Source of the DNA: Fodinibacter sp963763015
GTDB lineage: Bacteria > Actinomycetota > Actinomycetes > Actinomycetales > Dermatophilaceae
DNA: 64,000 nucleotides
Assembly: GCA_963763015.1 (NCBI GenBank)
Contig: CAVXML010000011.1
Location: 434,001-498,000 of the forward strand
Reading direction: 5' to 3'
Both the position numbers and the translations under genes were made by a program. A model generated the notes under the pieces. That model was not told the origin of the DNA, did not search any database, and was given only the letters and a program-made list of their open reading frames with translations. Shown here one piece after another: positions 42,274 through 49,842 of the stretch (position 1 is its first letter; each line of letters opens with the position of its first letter).

Positions 42274-43010
42274 CGCCGACCATCACACTGGCGACGGCCC
42301 GCCGCATCCTGAGGCAGCTCCGCGGGGACCACCGCACCGTCGCGCTGATGATCCTCGTCCCGTGCGTCCTCCTCGGCCTGCTGGCCTGGATCTACGCGGA
42401 CCTTCCCGGTGACGTGTTCAACCGCATCGGCCCGGCGCTGCTGGGTGTCTTCCCCTTCGTCGTCATGTTCATCGTCACCAGCGTCGCGACGCTGCGCGAG
42501 CGCACCTCCGGCACGCTGGAGCGGCTCTTCACCACACCCCTGGGCAAGGCCGACCTCATGGTCGGCTACGCCCTGGCCTTCGGCGCCATGGCGTTCCTCC
42601 AGGCCATCGTCGCCACCGGGTTCGCGGTCTGGGTGTGCGGCCTCGACATCGCCGGGCCACTCTGGTTGCTCGTCGTCATCGCCCTGTTCGACGCTCTCCT
42701 CGGGACGGCCCTCGGGCTGCTTGCCAGCGGCTTCGCCCGTACCGAGTTCCAGGCCGTGCAGTTCATGCCGGCATTCGTCCTGCCGCAGTTCCTCCTCTGC
42801 GGGCTGCTCGTGCCCCGAGAGCTGCTGCCGCCGGTTCTCGAGGCCATCTCGAACGTCCTGCCCCTGTCGTACGCCGTCGACGCGATGAAGGACGTGACGG
42901 TGCAGGCCGAGCCCCTGGGAGAGGTGCTGCCCAGCCTCGGGGTCATCGCCGTGTGGATCGTGCTCTCCCTGGCGCTCGGCAGCCTCACGCTGCGTCGCCG
43001 CACCCCCTGA
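42270..43010 (+). CDS. ABC-2 type transporter permease
   Basis: This 246-residue membrane protein has about six hydrophobic segments (starting near residues 24, 52, 96, 130, 165 and 218). The segment FVVMFIVTSVATLRERTSGTLERL is the conserved ABC-2 membrane motif that couples to the ATPase. It is translationally coupled to the ATP-binding gene. Exported substrate is unknown; drug-like molecules or lipids are typical. Confidence 0.9.
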   Translation: MTPTITLATARRILRQLRGDHRTVALMILVPCVLLGLLAWIYADLPGDVFNRIGPALLGVFPFVVMFIVTSVATLRERTSGTLERLFTTPLGKADLMVGYALAFGAMAFLQAIVATGFAVWVCGLDIAGPLWLLVVIALFDALLGTALGLLASGFARTEFQAVQFMPAFVLPQFLLCGLLVPRELLPPVLEAISNVLPLSYAVDAMKDVTVQAEPLGEVLPSLGVIAVWIVLSLALGSLTLRRRTP

Positions 43011-43057
43011 GAGGACGTTCGGTCAGACGTCCACGCACTGAAGACCGCGGGCCCGGC

Positions 43058-43063
43058 TAGCCT
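43058..43063 (+). promoter_or_regulatory. -10 element (TAGCCT) for proline dehydrogenase
   Basis: TAGCCT ends seven bases before the GTG at 43071. Confidence 0.45.
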
Positions 43064-43070
43064 GAGCCGC

Positions 43071-44021
43071 GTGGACCCCAGTGACCTGCTCCGGGGAGCG
43101 TTGCTCCAGCTGTCCGACTCCGACCTCGTGCGCTCGGCGGTGCTCAAGGCACCGGTGAGCCGGGCCGTGGTGGCCCGCTACGTGGCCGGCGAGACGGTGC
43201 CTGACGCCGTGAGGGTGGCCGGTGAGCTGCGCACGACGAACCGGCTCGCGACGTTGGACTACCTCGGCGAGGACACCACTGACCGGGCCCGGGCCGAGGC
43301 GACCTGCATGGTCTACGCACGTCTCCTCGACGCCCTGGCGGAGGCTGATCTCGCCGCCTACGGTGCGGCCGAGGTGAGCGTCAAGCTCAGCGCGATCGGC
43401 CAGGCGTTGCCGAACGACGGTGACGCCATCGCCCTCGAGAACGCGCGGGCGCTCTGCGAGGCGGCTGCGCGCGCCGGCACCACGGTGACGCTGGACATGG
43501 AGGACCACACGACGACCGACCGCACGCTGGAGGCGCTGCGCGAGCTGCGGGTCGACTTTCCCTCCGTGGGTGCGGTGCTCCAGTCGTACCTGCACCGCAC
43601 CGAGGCGGACTGCCGCGACCTCGCCACCGAGGGGAGCCGGGTCCGCCTCTGCAAGGGTGCCTACAAGGAGCCGGAGTCCGTGGCCTTCCAGGACCGCGAC
43701 GACGTCGACCTCGCCTACGTGCGCTGCCTGAAGGTGCTCATGGCCGGTGAGGGCTACCCCATGGTGGCCACCCACGACCCGCGCCTGCTCGACATCGCCC
43801 AGGCCCTCGCCGGGCACCACGGCCGCAGCCCCGACAGCTACGAGTTCCAGATGCTCCACGGCATCCGGCCGGGTGAGCAGATGCGGATCGCCGACCGCGG
43901 CCACCAGCTCCGGGTCTACGTGCCGTTCGGCGAGGACTGGTACGCCTACCTCGTGCGGCGGATGGCCGAGCGCCCGGCCAACGTGCAGTTCTTCCTGCGC
44001 TCCCTGGTGAGCACCGGCTGA
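43071..44021 (+). CDS. proline dehydrogenase (monofunctional, FAD-dependent)
   Basis: This 316-residue enzyme oxidises proline to pyrroline-5-carboxylate. The barrel segments are visible: VSVKLSAIGQ, TLDMEDH, VGAVLQSYLHRTEADC, VRLCKGAYKEP, YPMVATHDPRL, YEFQMLHGIR and YVPFGEDWYAYLVRRMAERPAN. It is the single-domain type rather than a PutA fusion, and no P5C dehydrogenase gene is next to it. The gene for proC, which makes proline from the same intermediate, lies 109 bases downstream. Start GTG 43071 with a -10 element seven bases upstream. Confidence 0.9.
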   Translation: MDPSDLLRGALLQLSDSDLVRSAVLKAPVSRAVVARYVAGETVPDAVRVAGELRTTNRLATLDYLGEDTTDRARAEATCMVYARLLDALAEADLAAYGAAEVSVKLSAIGQALPNDGDAIALENARALCEAAARAGTTVTLDMEDHTTTDRTLEALRELRVDFPSVGAVLQSYLHRTEADCRDLATEGSRVRLCKGAYKEPESVAFQDRDDVDLAYVRCLKVLMAGEGYPMVATHDPRLLDIAQALAGHHGRSPDSYEFQMLHGIRPGEQMRIADRGHQLRVYVPFGEDWYAYLVRRMAERPANVQFFLRSLVSTG

Positions 44022-44027
44022 GCGGGG

Positions 44028-44040
44028 CTGCCTCAGGCAG
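44028..44040 (+). terminator. weak hairpin after proline dehydrogenase
   Basis: CTGCC-TCA-GGCAG forms a five-bp stem a few bases after the stop at 44021. It is short; a longer GACCCA/TGGGTC pairing lies further on. Confidence 0.3.
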
Positions 44041-44093
44041 GGGTTGCGTCCCGACCCAGACGGTGCACCCTGTGGGTCGCTCCCCAGGCCCTG

Positions 44094-44122
44094 CTGGCAG
44101 AGGTCCGGGCACGCGGCATACT
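44094..44122 (+). promoter_or_regulatory. promoter of proC
   Basis: CTGGCA (44094-44099) and CATACT (44117-44122) are separated by 17 bases. The -10 element ends eight bases before the ATG at 44131, suggesting a leaderless or short-leader transcript. Confidence 0.5.
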
Positions 44123-44130
44123 TCCCTGCC

Positions 44131-44931
44131 ATGGGAACGGTTGCGATCTTCGGCGCGGGTGTCATGGGCGAGACGCTGCTCTCGGGGCTGCTGCGCGCGG
44201 GTCGCCCGGCCGACGAGCTCGTCATCACCGAGCGCCGCGCAGACCGGGCCGTCGAGCTGGCCGACCGCTACGGCGTCCGCGTGCTCGACAACGTCCAGGC
44301 GGCCTCCGTCGCCGGCACGCTCGTGCTCGTCGTCAAGCCCCAGGACATGAGCGGGCTGCTCGAGGAGATCCGCGACCACGTCGGCGAGGGCGACCTCGTC
44401 GTGAGCCTCGCCGCCGGCATCACGACGACCTACCTCGAGTCCCGCCTGCCGCAGGGTCGGGCCGTCGTGCGCGTCATGCCGAACACCCCGGCACTCGTGG
44501 ACCAGGGCATGGCGGCGGTCAGCGCCGGGGCCCACTGCGACGAGTCGCACCTGCGCGAGGCGGAGGCGCTGCTCGCGGCGACCGGCAAGGTGCTCGAGGT
44601 GCCGGAGAAGCTCCAGGATGCCGTGACCGCCATCTCGGGCAGCGGGCCGGCCTACATCTTCTACGTCGTCGAGGCGATGATCGAGGCAGGTGTGGTGCTC
44701 GGGATGCCGCGCGACACCGCCACCGAGCTCGTGGTCCAGACCCTCTACGGGGCGGCGACCATGATGCGCGAGACGGGCCAGCACCCCACGGTGCTGCGCG
44801 AGCAGGTCACCTCGCCCGGCGGCACCACGGCCGCCGCGCTGCGCGAGCTCGACGACCACAAGGTTCGGGCGGCCTTCATCACGGCCATGGAGGCGGCCGC
44901 CAACCGGTCGCGCGAGCTGGCCGGTGACTGA
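44131..44931 (+). CDS. proC: pyrroline-5-carboxylate reductase
   Basis: ProC reduces P5C to proline with NAD(P)H. The 266-residue protein has the Rossmann start VAIFGAGVMGETLL, the VVKPQDM strand, RVMPNTPALVDQG and the dimerisation/catalytic segment TAISGSGPAYIFYVVEAM, then TSPGGTTAAAL. It sits in the same neighbourhood as M. tuberculosis Rv0500, with the HTH and bS22 genes further on. The stop overlaps the start of a GNAT gene. Confidence 0.96.
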   Translation: MGTVAIFGAGVMGETLLSGLLRAGRPADELVITERRADRAVELADRYGVRVLDNVQAASVAGTLVLVVKPQDMSGLLEEIRDHVGEGDLVVSLAAGITTTYLESRLPQGRAVVRVMPNTPALVDQGMAAVSAGAHCDESHLREAEALLAATGKVLEVPEKLQDAVTAISGSGPAYIFYVVEAMIEAGVVLGMPRDTATELVVQTLYGAATMMRETGQHPTVLREQVTSPGGTTAAALRELDDHKVRAAFITAMEAAANRSRELAGD

Positions 44932-45475
44932 GCGGCCGGGCGCCGACCCGCTGCGCGCCCACTCGGTGCGCACCGACGCGCTGCGCATCGCGCTGCTGAC
45001 CGAGGACGCCTGGCGGACGTACCGTGACGTGCGCCTGGCGGCCCTCATCGACAGCCCACGAGCGTTCTGGGCCACGTACGCCGACGCCGCCTCGCGCACC
45101 GACGAACAGTGGCGGGCCCGGGCGACCACCGGGGGGCCGACCTGGCTGGCGTTCGAGGGCGAGCGCCCCGTCGGCACCGTCGGGCTGTGGCACACCGACG
45201 ACCAGTCCCGGGACGAGGTGCACCTCGTCGGCATGTGGGTCGCGACGGTCGCCCGGGGCTCGGACACGGCCCGCCGGCTCGTCGACACCGCCGTGGCCCA
45301 CGCCGCGGCATCCGGACGCCGGAGGGTCGTGCTCGACGTGGCCCACGAGAACCGCCGGGCCTGGGACTTCTACCTGCGGATGGGCTTCCGCCCCACGGGA
45401 CAGGTCGAGACCATGCCGTGGGACGCATCGGTGACGGAGGAGACCATGGTCCTGGACCTCACCGTGGGTTGCTGA
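44924..45475 (+). CDS. GNAT family N-acetyltransferase
   Basis: This is a 183-residue GNAT protein. The N-terminal LLTEDAWRTYRDVRLAAL and the C-terminal DVAHENRRAWDFYLRMGFRPTG are typical, and VGMWVATVARGSDTARRLVD holds the acetyl-CoA loop in a degenerate form. It overlaps proC by eight bases, so it is cotranscribed with it. The acceptor is unknown. A second GNAT gene follows with a similar N-terminal domain, so the two may be duplicates. Confidence 0.83.
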   Translation: MTERPGADPLRAHSVRTDALRIALLTEDAWRTYRDVRLAALIDSPRAFWATYADAASRTDEQWRARATTGGPTWLAFEGERPVGTVGLWHTDDQSRDEVHLVGMWVATVARGSDTARRLVDTAVAHAAASGRRRVVLDVAHENRRAWDFYLRMGFRPTGQVETMPWDASVTEETMVLDLTVGC

Positions 45476-45531
45476 GTGTTCACCCAGCTCGGGTTGCCGC
45501 CCACCACCGGGACCGTGGGAGAGTGGCCGCC

Positions 45532-46059
45532 ATGACCGACATCTCGGTGCGCCAGCTCGGCGTCGACGACTGGGACCTCTACCGCACCGTCCGACTGACG
45601 GCGTTGGCCGAGTCCCCCGGCGCGTTCGTCGCCACGCACGATGAGGAGGCGGCCGAGCCCGAGGAGTTCTGGCGGGCCCGCATGCTCCGCTCTACCCGCC
45701 TGCTCGCCGAACGCCGGGGCACCGCGGCCGGGATCGCGAGCGTGGGCCCCTCCGACGACGACGACCCCGGCCTGGCCCAGCTCTTCGGGCTCTGGGTGCA
45801 CCCCGACGAGCGCGGCACCGGGGTCGCCACCGAGCTGGTCCGAGCCGGCGCCCGGGTCGCGGCGAGTGCGGGCAAGCGTCAGCTGCTCTACTGGGTCGGC
45901 ACCGAGAACGGGCGGGCGGTCGCCTTCGCCAGCGGCTTCGGCTTCCGTCCCACGGCGAACCGCCGGCCGATGCGGGTGGTGTCGGAGGACGACGGCGAGG
46001 ACGAGATCGCGATGACCCTGCCGCTCTCTGGTGACCGCGGAGGCCCGGCGAGCTTCTGA
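45532..46059 (+). CDS. GNAT family N-acetyltransferase
   Basis: This is a 175-residue GNAT protein. LFGLWVHPDERGTGVATELV carries the acetyl-CoA-binding R/Q-G-x-G/A loop, and AVAFASGFGFRPTANRRPM is the usual final strand. The N-terminus (DISVRQLGVDDWDLYRTVRLTALAESP) resembles the preceding GNAT protein. The start is ATG 45532. It converges on the ktrA-like gene with 13 bases between. Confidence 0.84.
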   Translation: MTDISVRQLGVDDWDLYRTVRLTALAESPGAFVATHDEEAAEPEEFWRARMLRSTRLLAERRGTAAGIASVGPSDDDDPGLAQLFGLWVHPDERGTGVATELVRAGARVAASAGKRQLLYWVGTENGRAVAFASGFGFRPTANRRPMRVVSEDDGEDEIAMTLPLSGDRGGPASF

Positions 46060-46072
46060 CCCGAGGGCCGCC

Positions 46073-46741
46073 TCAGGGGCGAGCGGCGAGCCGCTCGATG
46101 AGCGTCGTCGGTCCGCTCACGATGAGCGTGTCGTGGGCGGACACCTTGGTCGACGGCACGGCGTACGTGAAGTCCTCGCCCGGCGCCTTGACTCCCACGA
46201 TCGTCACGCCGTACTTGCTGCGGATGGCGCTCTGCTCCAGCGTGAAGCCGATGGCCTCCGTGGGCGGGCGCATCTTGACGATCGCGAAGCCGTCGTCGAA
46301 CTCGATGTAGTCCTGCATCCGGCCGCCGACGAGGTGCGCCACCCGTCGCCCGGTGTCGGCCTCGGGTCGCACGATGTGGTGCACGCCGATCCGGTCGAGG
46401 ATCCGGGCGTGCTCCGGGGAGAGGGCCTTGCCCCAGATGTCCGGGATGCCGGCGTCGACGAGGTTGGCGCAGGCGAGCACCGACGCCTCGACGGACGAGC
46501 CGATCGCGACGACCGCGATGCGGAACCGGCTGGCCTTGCTGTCGCGGATGACACCGACGTCACTGGCGTCCCCGTGGATGACGTGGCTCAGCCGGCCGAG
46601 GAACTTCTCGGCGAGGAAGCCGTCCTTCTCGATCGCGGTGACCCGGTGGCCGAGCCGGCGCAGCTCGAGCGCCGCCGCCGCCCCGAACCGGCCGAGGCCG
46701 ATGACGAGGACGTCGTCGTCGTGGGCGCTGTTCCGGGCCAT
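46073..46741 (-). CDS. KtrA/TrkA-type potassium channel regulatory protein (RCK domains)
   Basis: This 222-residue protein has an N-terminal RCK_N domain (VLVIGLGRFGAAAALEL nucleotide loop, then VIHGDASD) and a C-terminal RCK_C domain (VTIVGVKAPGEDFTYAVPSTKVS, then LIVSGPTTLIERL). Such proteins gate KtrB/TrkH potassium channels in response to ATP/ADP, NAD or c-di-AMP. No channel gene is adjacent, which is unusual for the KtrA type. The ATG at 46741 is in the divergent gap with acuC. Confidence 0.86.
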   Translation of the reverse strand: MARNSAHDDDVLVIGLGRFGAAAALELRRLGHRVTAIEKDGFLAEKFLGRLSHVIHGDASDVGVIRDSKASRFRIAVVAIGSSVEASVLACANLVDAGIPDIWGKALSPEHARILDRIGVHHIVRPEADTGRRVAHLVGGRMQDYIEFDDGFAIVKMRPPTEAIGFTLEQSAIRSKYGVTIVGVKAPGEDFTYAVPSTKVSAHDTLIVSGPTTLIERLAARP

Positions 46742-46798
46742 CGTGCCGCCTCTCGCCGGTGTCAGGGGGCACCAGCCTGCCACGCCGCGGCACGCGAG

Positions 46799-46804
46799 TA
46801 GCGT
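46799..46804 (+). promoter_or_regulatory. -10 element (TAGCGT) for acuC
   Basis: TAGCGT ends six bases before the ATG at 46811. Confidence 0.45.
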
Positions 46805-46810
46805 GCAGAC

Positions 46811-48001
46811 ATGGCCGCACGAACGAGCGTCGTCTGGGACGACGCGTTCACGGCGTACGACTTCGGTCCCACGCACCCGATGGGACCAGCCAGGCTCGAC
46901 CTCACCGCCCGCCTCTCCCGCGCGCTCGGGGTGTTCGACCACGTCGACCTCCTCTGCCCTGACGTCGCCGCCGACGACGTCCTCGCGACGGTCCACGACC
47001 GGGACTACATCGAGGCGGTGCGTGTCGCCTCCCTCGACCCGGACAGCGCTGACGGCACGCGCGGCCTCGGCACCGAGGACGACCCCGCCTTCCTCGGGAT
47101 GCACGAGGCCTCGGCCCGGATCGCGCAGGGCACGCTGGACCTCTGTCGCCGGGTCTGGCGCGGCGAGGCGGAGCACGGCGTGAACTACTGCGGAGGCCTG
47201 CACCACGCGATGGCCGACCACGCCAGCGGCTTCTGCATCTACAACGACATCTCCGTCGGGATCCAGTGGCTGCTCGACAACGGGGTCGAGCGGGTCGCCT
47301 ACGTCGACATCGACGTGCACCACGGCGACGGCGTCGAGCGGATGTACTGGGACGACCCCCGGGTCCTCACCATCTCGCTCCACGAGGACGGCCGGAACCT
47401 CTTCCCGGGCACCGGCTGGCCGGCGGACATCGGCGGCCCGGGTGCGCTCGGCACGGCGGTCAACGTCGCGCTCCCGCCCGGGACGGGAGATGCCGCGTGG
47501 CTGCGGTCCCTCGACTCGGTGGTGCCACCGCTCGTGCGGGCCTTCGCGCCTCAGGTGCTGGTCACCCAGCACGGCTGCGACACACACATGCACGACCCGC
47601 TGGCCCACCTCGCGATCACGGTCGACGCGCAGCGACGTGCCCACGAGTTGCTGCACGACCTCTCGCACGAGCTGTGCGACGGCAAGTGGGTGGCCCTCGG
47701 GGGTGGCGGGTACGAGCTCGTCGAGGTCGTGCCGCGGTCGTGGACCCACCTGACCGCGATCGCCGCCCACGTCCCGCTCACCGGTGACACCCCGGTTCCG
47801 CAGGACTACCTCTCCCACGTCCAGAGGACCTTCGGTCGCCACTCGCCGGGGCGGATGGGGGACCTGCCCCCGAGCGGCCTGCCGATCTGGGTCCAGCCCT
47901 GGTCGATGGGCCACAACCCCGAGAACCCCGTGGACCGGGCCATCCTCGCGACTCGCCAGGCGACGTTCAGCCACCACGGTCTCGACCCCTGGTTCGACTG
48001 A
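46811..48001 (+). CDS. acuC: AcuC-like acetoin utilisation/histone deacetylase family protein
   Basis: This 396-residue zinc hydrolase is of the histone deacetylase superfamily. The catalytic and zinc residues are in GGLHHAMADHASGFCIYND and YVDIDVHHGDGVERMY, with the later GCDTHMHDPLAHL and LGGGGY motifs completing the site. AcuC proteins deacetylate acetyl-CoA synthetase or related proteins, keeping acetate metabolism active. The start is ATG 46811 with a -10 six bases upstream. It is followed by a 195-bp gap and the HTH gene. Confidence 0.9.
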   Translation: MAARTSVVWDDAFTAYDFGPTHPMGPARLDLTARLSRALGVFDHVDLLCPDVAADDVLATVHDRDYIEAVRVASLDPDSADGTRGLGTEDDPAFLGMHEASARIAQGTLDLCRRVWRGEAEHGVNYCGGLHHAMADHASGFCIYNDISVGIQWLLDNGVERVAYVDIDVHHGDGVERMYWDDPRVLTISLHEDGRNLFPGTGWPADIGGPGALGTAVNVALPPGTGDAAWLRSLDSVVPPLVRAFAPQVLVTQHGCDTHMHDPLAHLAITVDAQRRAHELLHDLSHELCDGKWVALGGGGYELVEVVPRSWTHLTAIAAHVPLTGDTPVPQDYLSHVQRTFGRHSPGRMGDLPPSGLPIWVQPWSMGHNPENPVDRAILATRQATFSHHGLDPWFD

Positions 48002-48119
48002 CGGCCGGGCGTGCCGGCCGGTGCTGCTCAGCGGCGTCCGGTCGCAGGGTTGTCGGCGTGTCGGCTGGACAGCGGCAGGAATGTCGCTCAAGGGCTTCCC
48101 CAGTCGTCACAACTGCCCC

Positions 48120-48125
48120 TATGGT
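48120..48125 (+). promoter_or_regulatory. possible -10 element (TATGGT) for the HTH gene
   Basis: TATGGT lies 71 bases upstream of the ATG at 48197, in the 195-bp gap after acuC. No good -35 is seen, so this is tentative. Confidence 0.3.
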
Positions 48126-48196
48126 TGCGCTTGCACGTCCGCAGGCGACATGTCGGAACTTCCCGGCCCTGTGGCGAGCAGAAGATCGAGGTCACG

Positions 48197-48397
48197 ATGT
48201 CCACGGAGCGTCAGCTCGGTGAGGTGCGGTTCCTCACCGTCGCGGAGGTCGCCACGATCATGCGAGTCTCGAAGATGACCGTCTACCGCATGGTTCACGC
48301 CGGGGAGCTCCCGGCGATCCGCGTCGGTCGGTCCTTCCGCGTGCCGGAGGACGAGGTGCACACGTACCTGCGCACGTCCTTCGTCGACACCGCGTGA
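48197..48397 (+). CDS. small excisionase-family helix-turn-helix protein
   Basis: This 66-residue DNA-binding protein comprises a winged helix-turn-helix of the excisionase/MerR type: FLTVAEVATIMRVSKMTVYRMVHAGELPAIRVGRSFRVPEDEV in overlapping pieces. In actinobacteria the same gene lies next to the bS22 gene (Rv0500A next to Rv0500B in M. tuberculosis) and is chromosomal, not phage-derived. Its targets are unknown. ATG 48197 has GAGG upstream. A strong terminator follows. Confidence 0.9.
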   Translation: MSTERQLGEVRFLTVAEVATIMRVSKMTVYRMVHAGELPAIRVGRSFRVPEDEVHTYLRTSFVDTA

Positions 48398-48417
48398 TCG
48401 ACGCAGCACGACGTGAT

Positions 48418-48444
48418 GGGGCGGCCCGCACTGCGGGCCGCCCC
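48418..48444 (+). terminator. strong hairpin terminator after the HTH gene
   Basis: GGGGCGGCCCGC pairs exactly with GCGGGCCGCCCC around the loop ACT. It separates the HTH gene from the bS22 gene. Confidence 0.85.
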
Positions 48445-48450
48445 TCGCGT

Positions 48451-48479
48451 TTGGGTGGGTGCTCACCGCCCGGTAGGGT
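48451..48479 (+). promoter_or_regulatory. promoter of the bS22 gene
   Basis: TTGGGT (48451-48456) and TAGGGT (48474-48479) are separated by 17 bases. The predicted leader is about 33 bases long. Confidence 0.6.
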
Positions 48480-48518
48480 GGGCAGCCGCACCTGACGCAC
48501 CAGCGACGAGGACAATCC

Positions 48519-48617
48519 ATGGGTTCAGTCATCAAGAAGCGGCGCAAGCGGATGGCGAAGAAGAAGCACCGCAAGCTCCTTCGCAAGACGCGCCACCAGC
48601 GCCGCAACAAGAAGTGA
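48519..48617 (+). CDS. small ribosomal protein bS22 (AURKAIP1/COX24 domain)
   Basis: This is a 32-residue, extremely basic protein. The sequence begins MGSVIKKRRKRM and ends RHQRRNKK, with more than half the residues Lys or Arg. It matches the actinobacterial bS22/COX24-domain protein found bound to the mycobacterial 30S subunit. It is too short for most gene finders. The ATG at 48519 follows a weak GAGGA. An internal ATG at codon 12 is less likely because the conserved N-terminus lies before it. Confidence 0.93.
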   Translation: MGSVIKKRRKRMAKKKHRKLLRKTRHQRRNKK

Positions 48618-48639
48618 CCTCGAGTCACGTCCGCACTTC

Positions 48640-48665
48640 AGGGGTCCCCGTCCACCGGGGGCCTT
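48640..48665 (+). terminator. likely terminator after bS22
   Basis: AGGGGTCCCCG and CGGGGGCCTTT can form an imperfect GC-rich hairpin followed by a short T-run. Confidence 0.55.
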
Positions 48666-48752
48666 TGTCGTAGGGGCCGGTTGCGGCGGGCCCCGGAGCG
48701 GCCGGCCGGCTGCTGCCGAAGGGTCCACCTGTCACCGTCGATGACCTCTCGG

Positions 48753-48758
48753 TAGGGT
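48753..48758 (+). promoter_or_regulatory. -10 element (TAGGGT) for the galE2-like gene
   Basis: TAGGGT lies five bases before the GTG at 48764 and eleven before the GTG at 48770. A leaderless transcript starting at one of these is possible. Confidence 0.4.
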
Positions 48759-48763
48759 CGTGG

Positions 48764-49842
48764 GTGTCGGTGACCGACCCGAAGGAGCAGGGCGTGGCGT
48801 CAGTGGTGCTGGTGACCGGTGTCTCCCGGTACCTCGGTGGACTGCTCGCGCGCCGCCTCAGCGCGGACCCGTCCGTGTCGCGCGTCGTCGGTGTCGACGT
48901 CATCCCGCCCGCGCACGACATCGGCGACGTCGAGTTCGTCCGCGCCGACATCCGGAACCCGATGATCGCCAGGGTCATCGAGACGGCGGGTGTCGACACC
49001 GTCGTGCACATGAACGTCATCGCCACACCGACCTTCGTGGGGGGCGGACCCCCCAGAAGGAGATCAACGTCATCGGGACGATGCAGCTCCTCGCGGCCTG
49101 CCAGAAGTCCCGCACGGTGCGCCGGCTCGTCGTGAAGTCCTCCGCCGCGGTCTACGGCTCCACCCCCCACGACCCCGCCATGTTCACGGAGGACATGGGC
49201 GCCAAGCGGTCCCCGTCCGGCGGCTTCGGCAAGGACTCCATCGAGGTCGAGGGCTACGTCCGCGGCTTCGCCCGCCGCCGCCCCGACACCGAGATCCTCA
49301 CGCTGCGCTTCGCGAACATCGTGGGCCCGCGGATCCGCACCTCGATCACCGACTACTTCAACCTCCCCGTCATCCCGGTCCCCCTCGGCTTCGACGCGCG
49401 GATGCAGTTCATGCACGAGGACGACGCCATCGACGCCCTCGTGATCGGCACGACGAGCAGCGCGACCGGCCTGGTCAACCTCGCCGGGGACGGCGTCGTC
49501 ACGGTGCTGCAGGCTGCCGCCATCGTGGGCCGCCCGGTCCTGCCCCTGCCGCTTCCGGCCGCCGGTCTCGTCGGCTCCGTCGCGAGGCGCCTGGGGGTCG
49601 CCGACTTCTCGCCGGACCAGATGTCGTTCCTCGCCTTCGGTCGCGGCCTGGACACCAGTCGGATGCGCGCGGTGCTCGGTGTCCACCCCCGCTACACCTC
49701 CCGGGAGGCCTTCGAGGACTTCGCGCGCACCGTCGGCCCCGCGCTGCCCGCCGCGGCGGTCGTCGGGGATGCCGTGAGCGGGGTCGCCGGGACGGCCAGC
49801 TCGGCGGTCCTGCGCACGCTCGGTGCCGGGAGGGAGCACTGA
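48764..49842 (+). pseudogene. NAD-dependent epimerase/dehydratase (GalE2-like), frameshifted
   Basis: Two frames together encode one extended short-chain dehydrogenase similar to M. tuberculosis Rv0501 (GalE2). The first frame has the Rossmann start VVLVTGVSRYLGG, VEFVRADIRNP and VDTVVHMNVIATPT, to about base 49038. The other frame continues RTPQKEINVIGTMQLLAACQ to the stop. The change fits loss of one G from the run at 49039-49044, which would restore TPTFVGGRTPQKEIN and give 359 residues. The usual YxxxK catalytic motif is replaced by a Ser/Val-Tyr region (VKSSAAVYGSTP), as in that group. Because the rest is intact, a sequence error is plausible. Its substrate is unknown. Confidence 0.85.

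Noticed and set aside
48197..48397. Excisionase-like gene as evidence of a prophage or integrative element
   Set aside because: No integrase, attachment site or other mobile gene is near, and the same gene is part of the conserved chromosomal order in actinobacteria.
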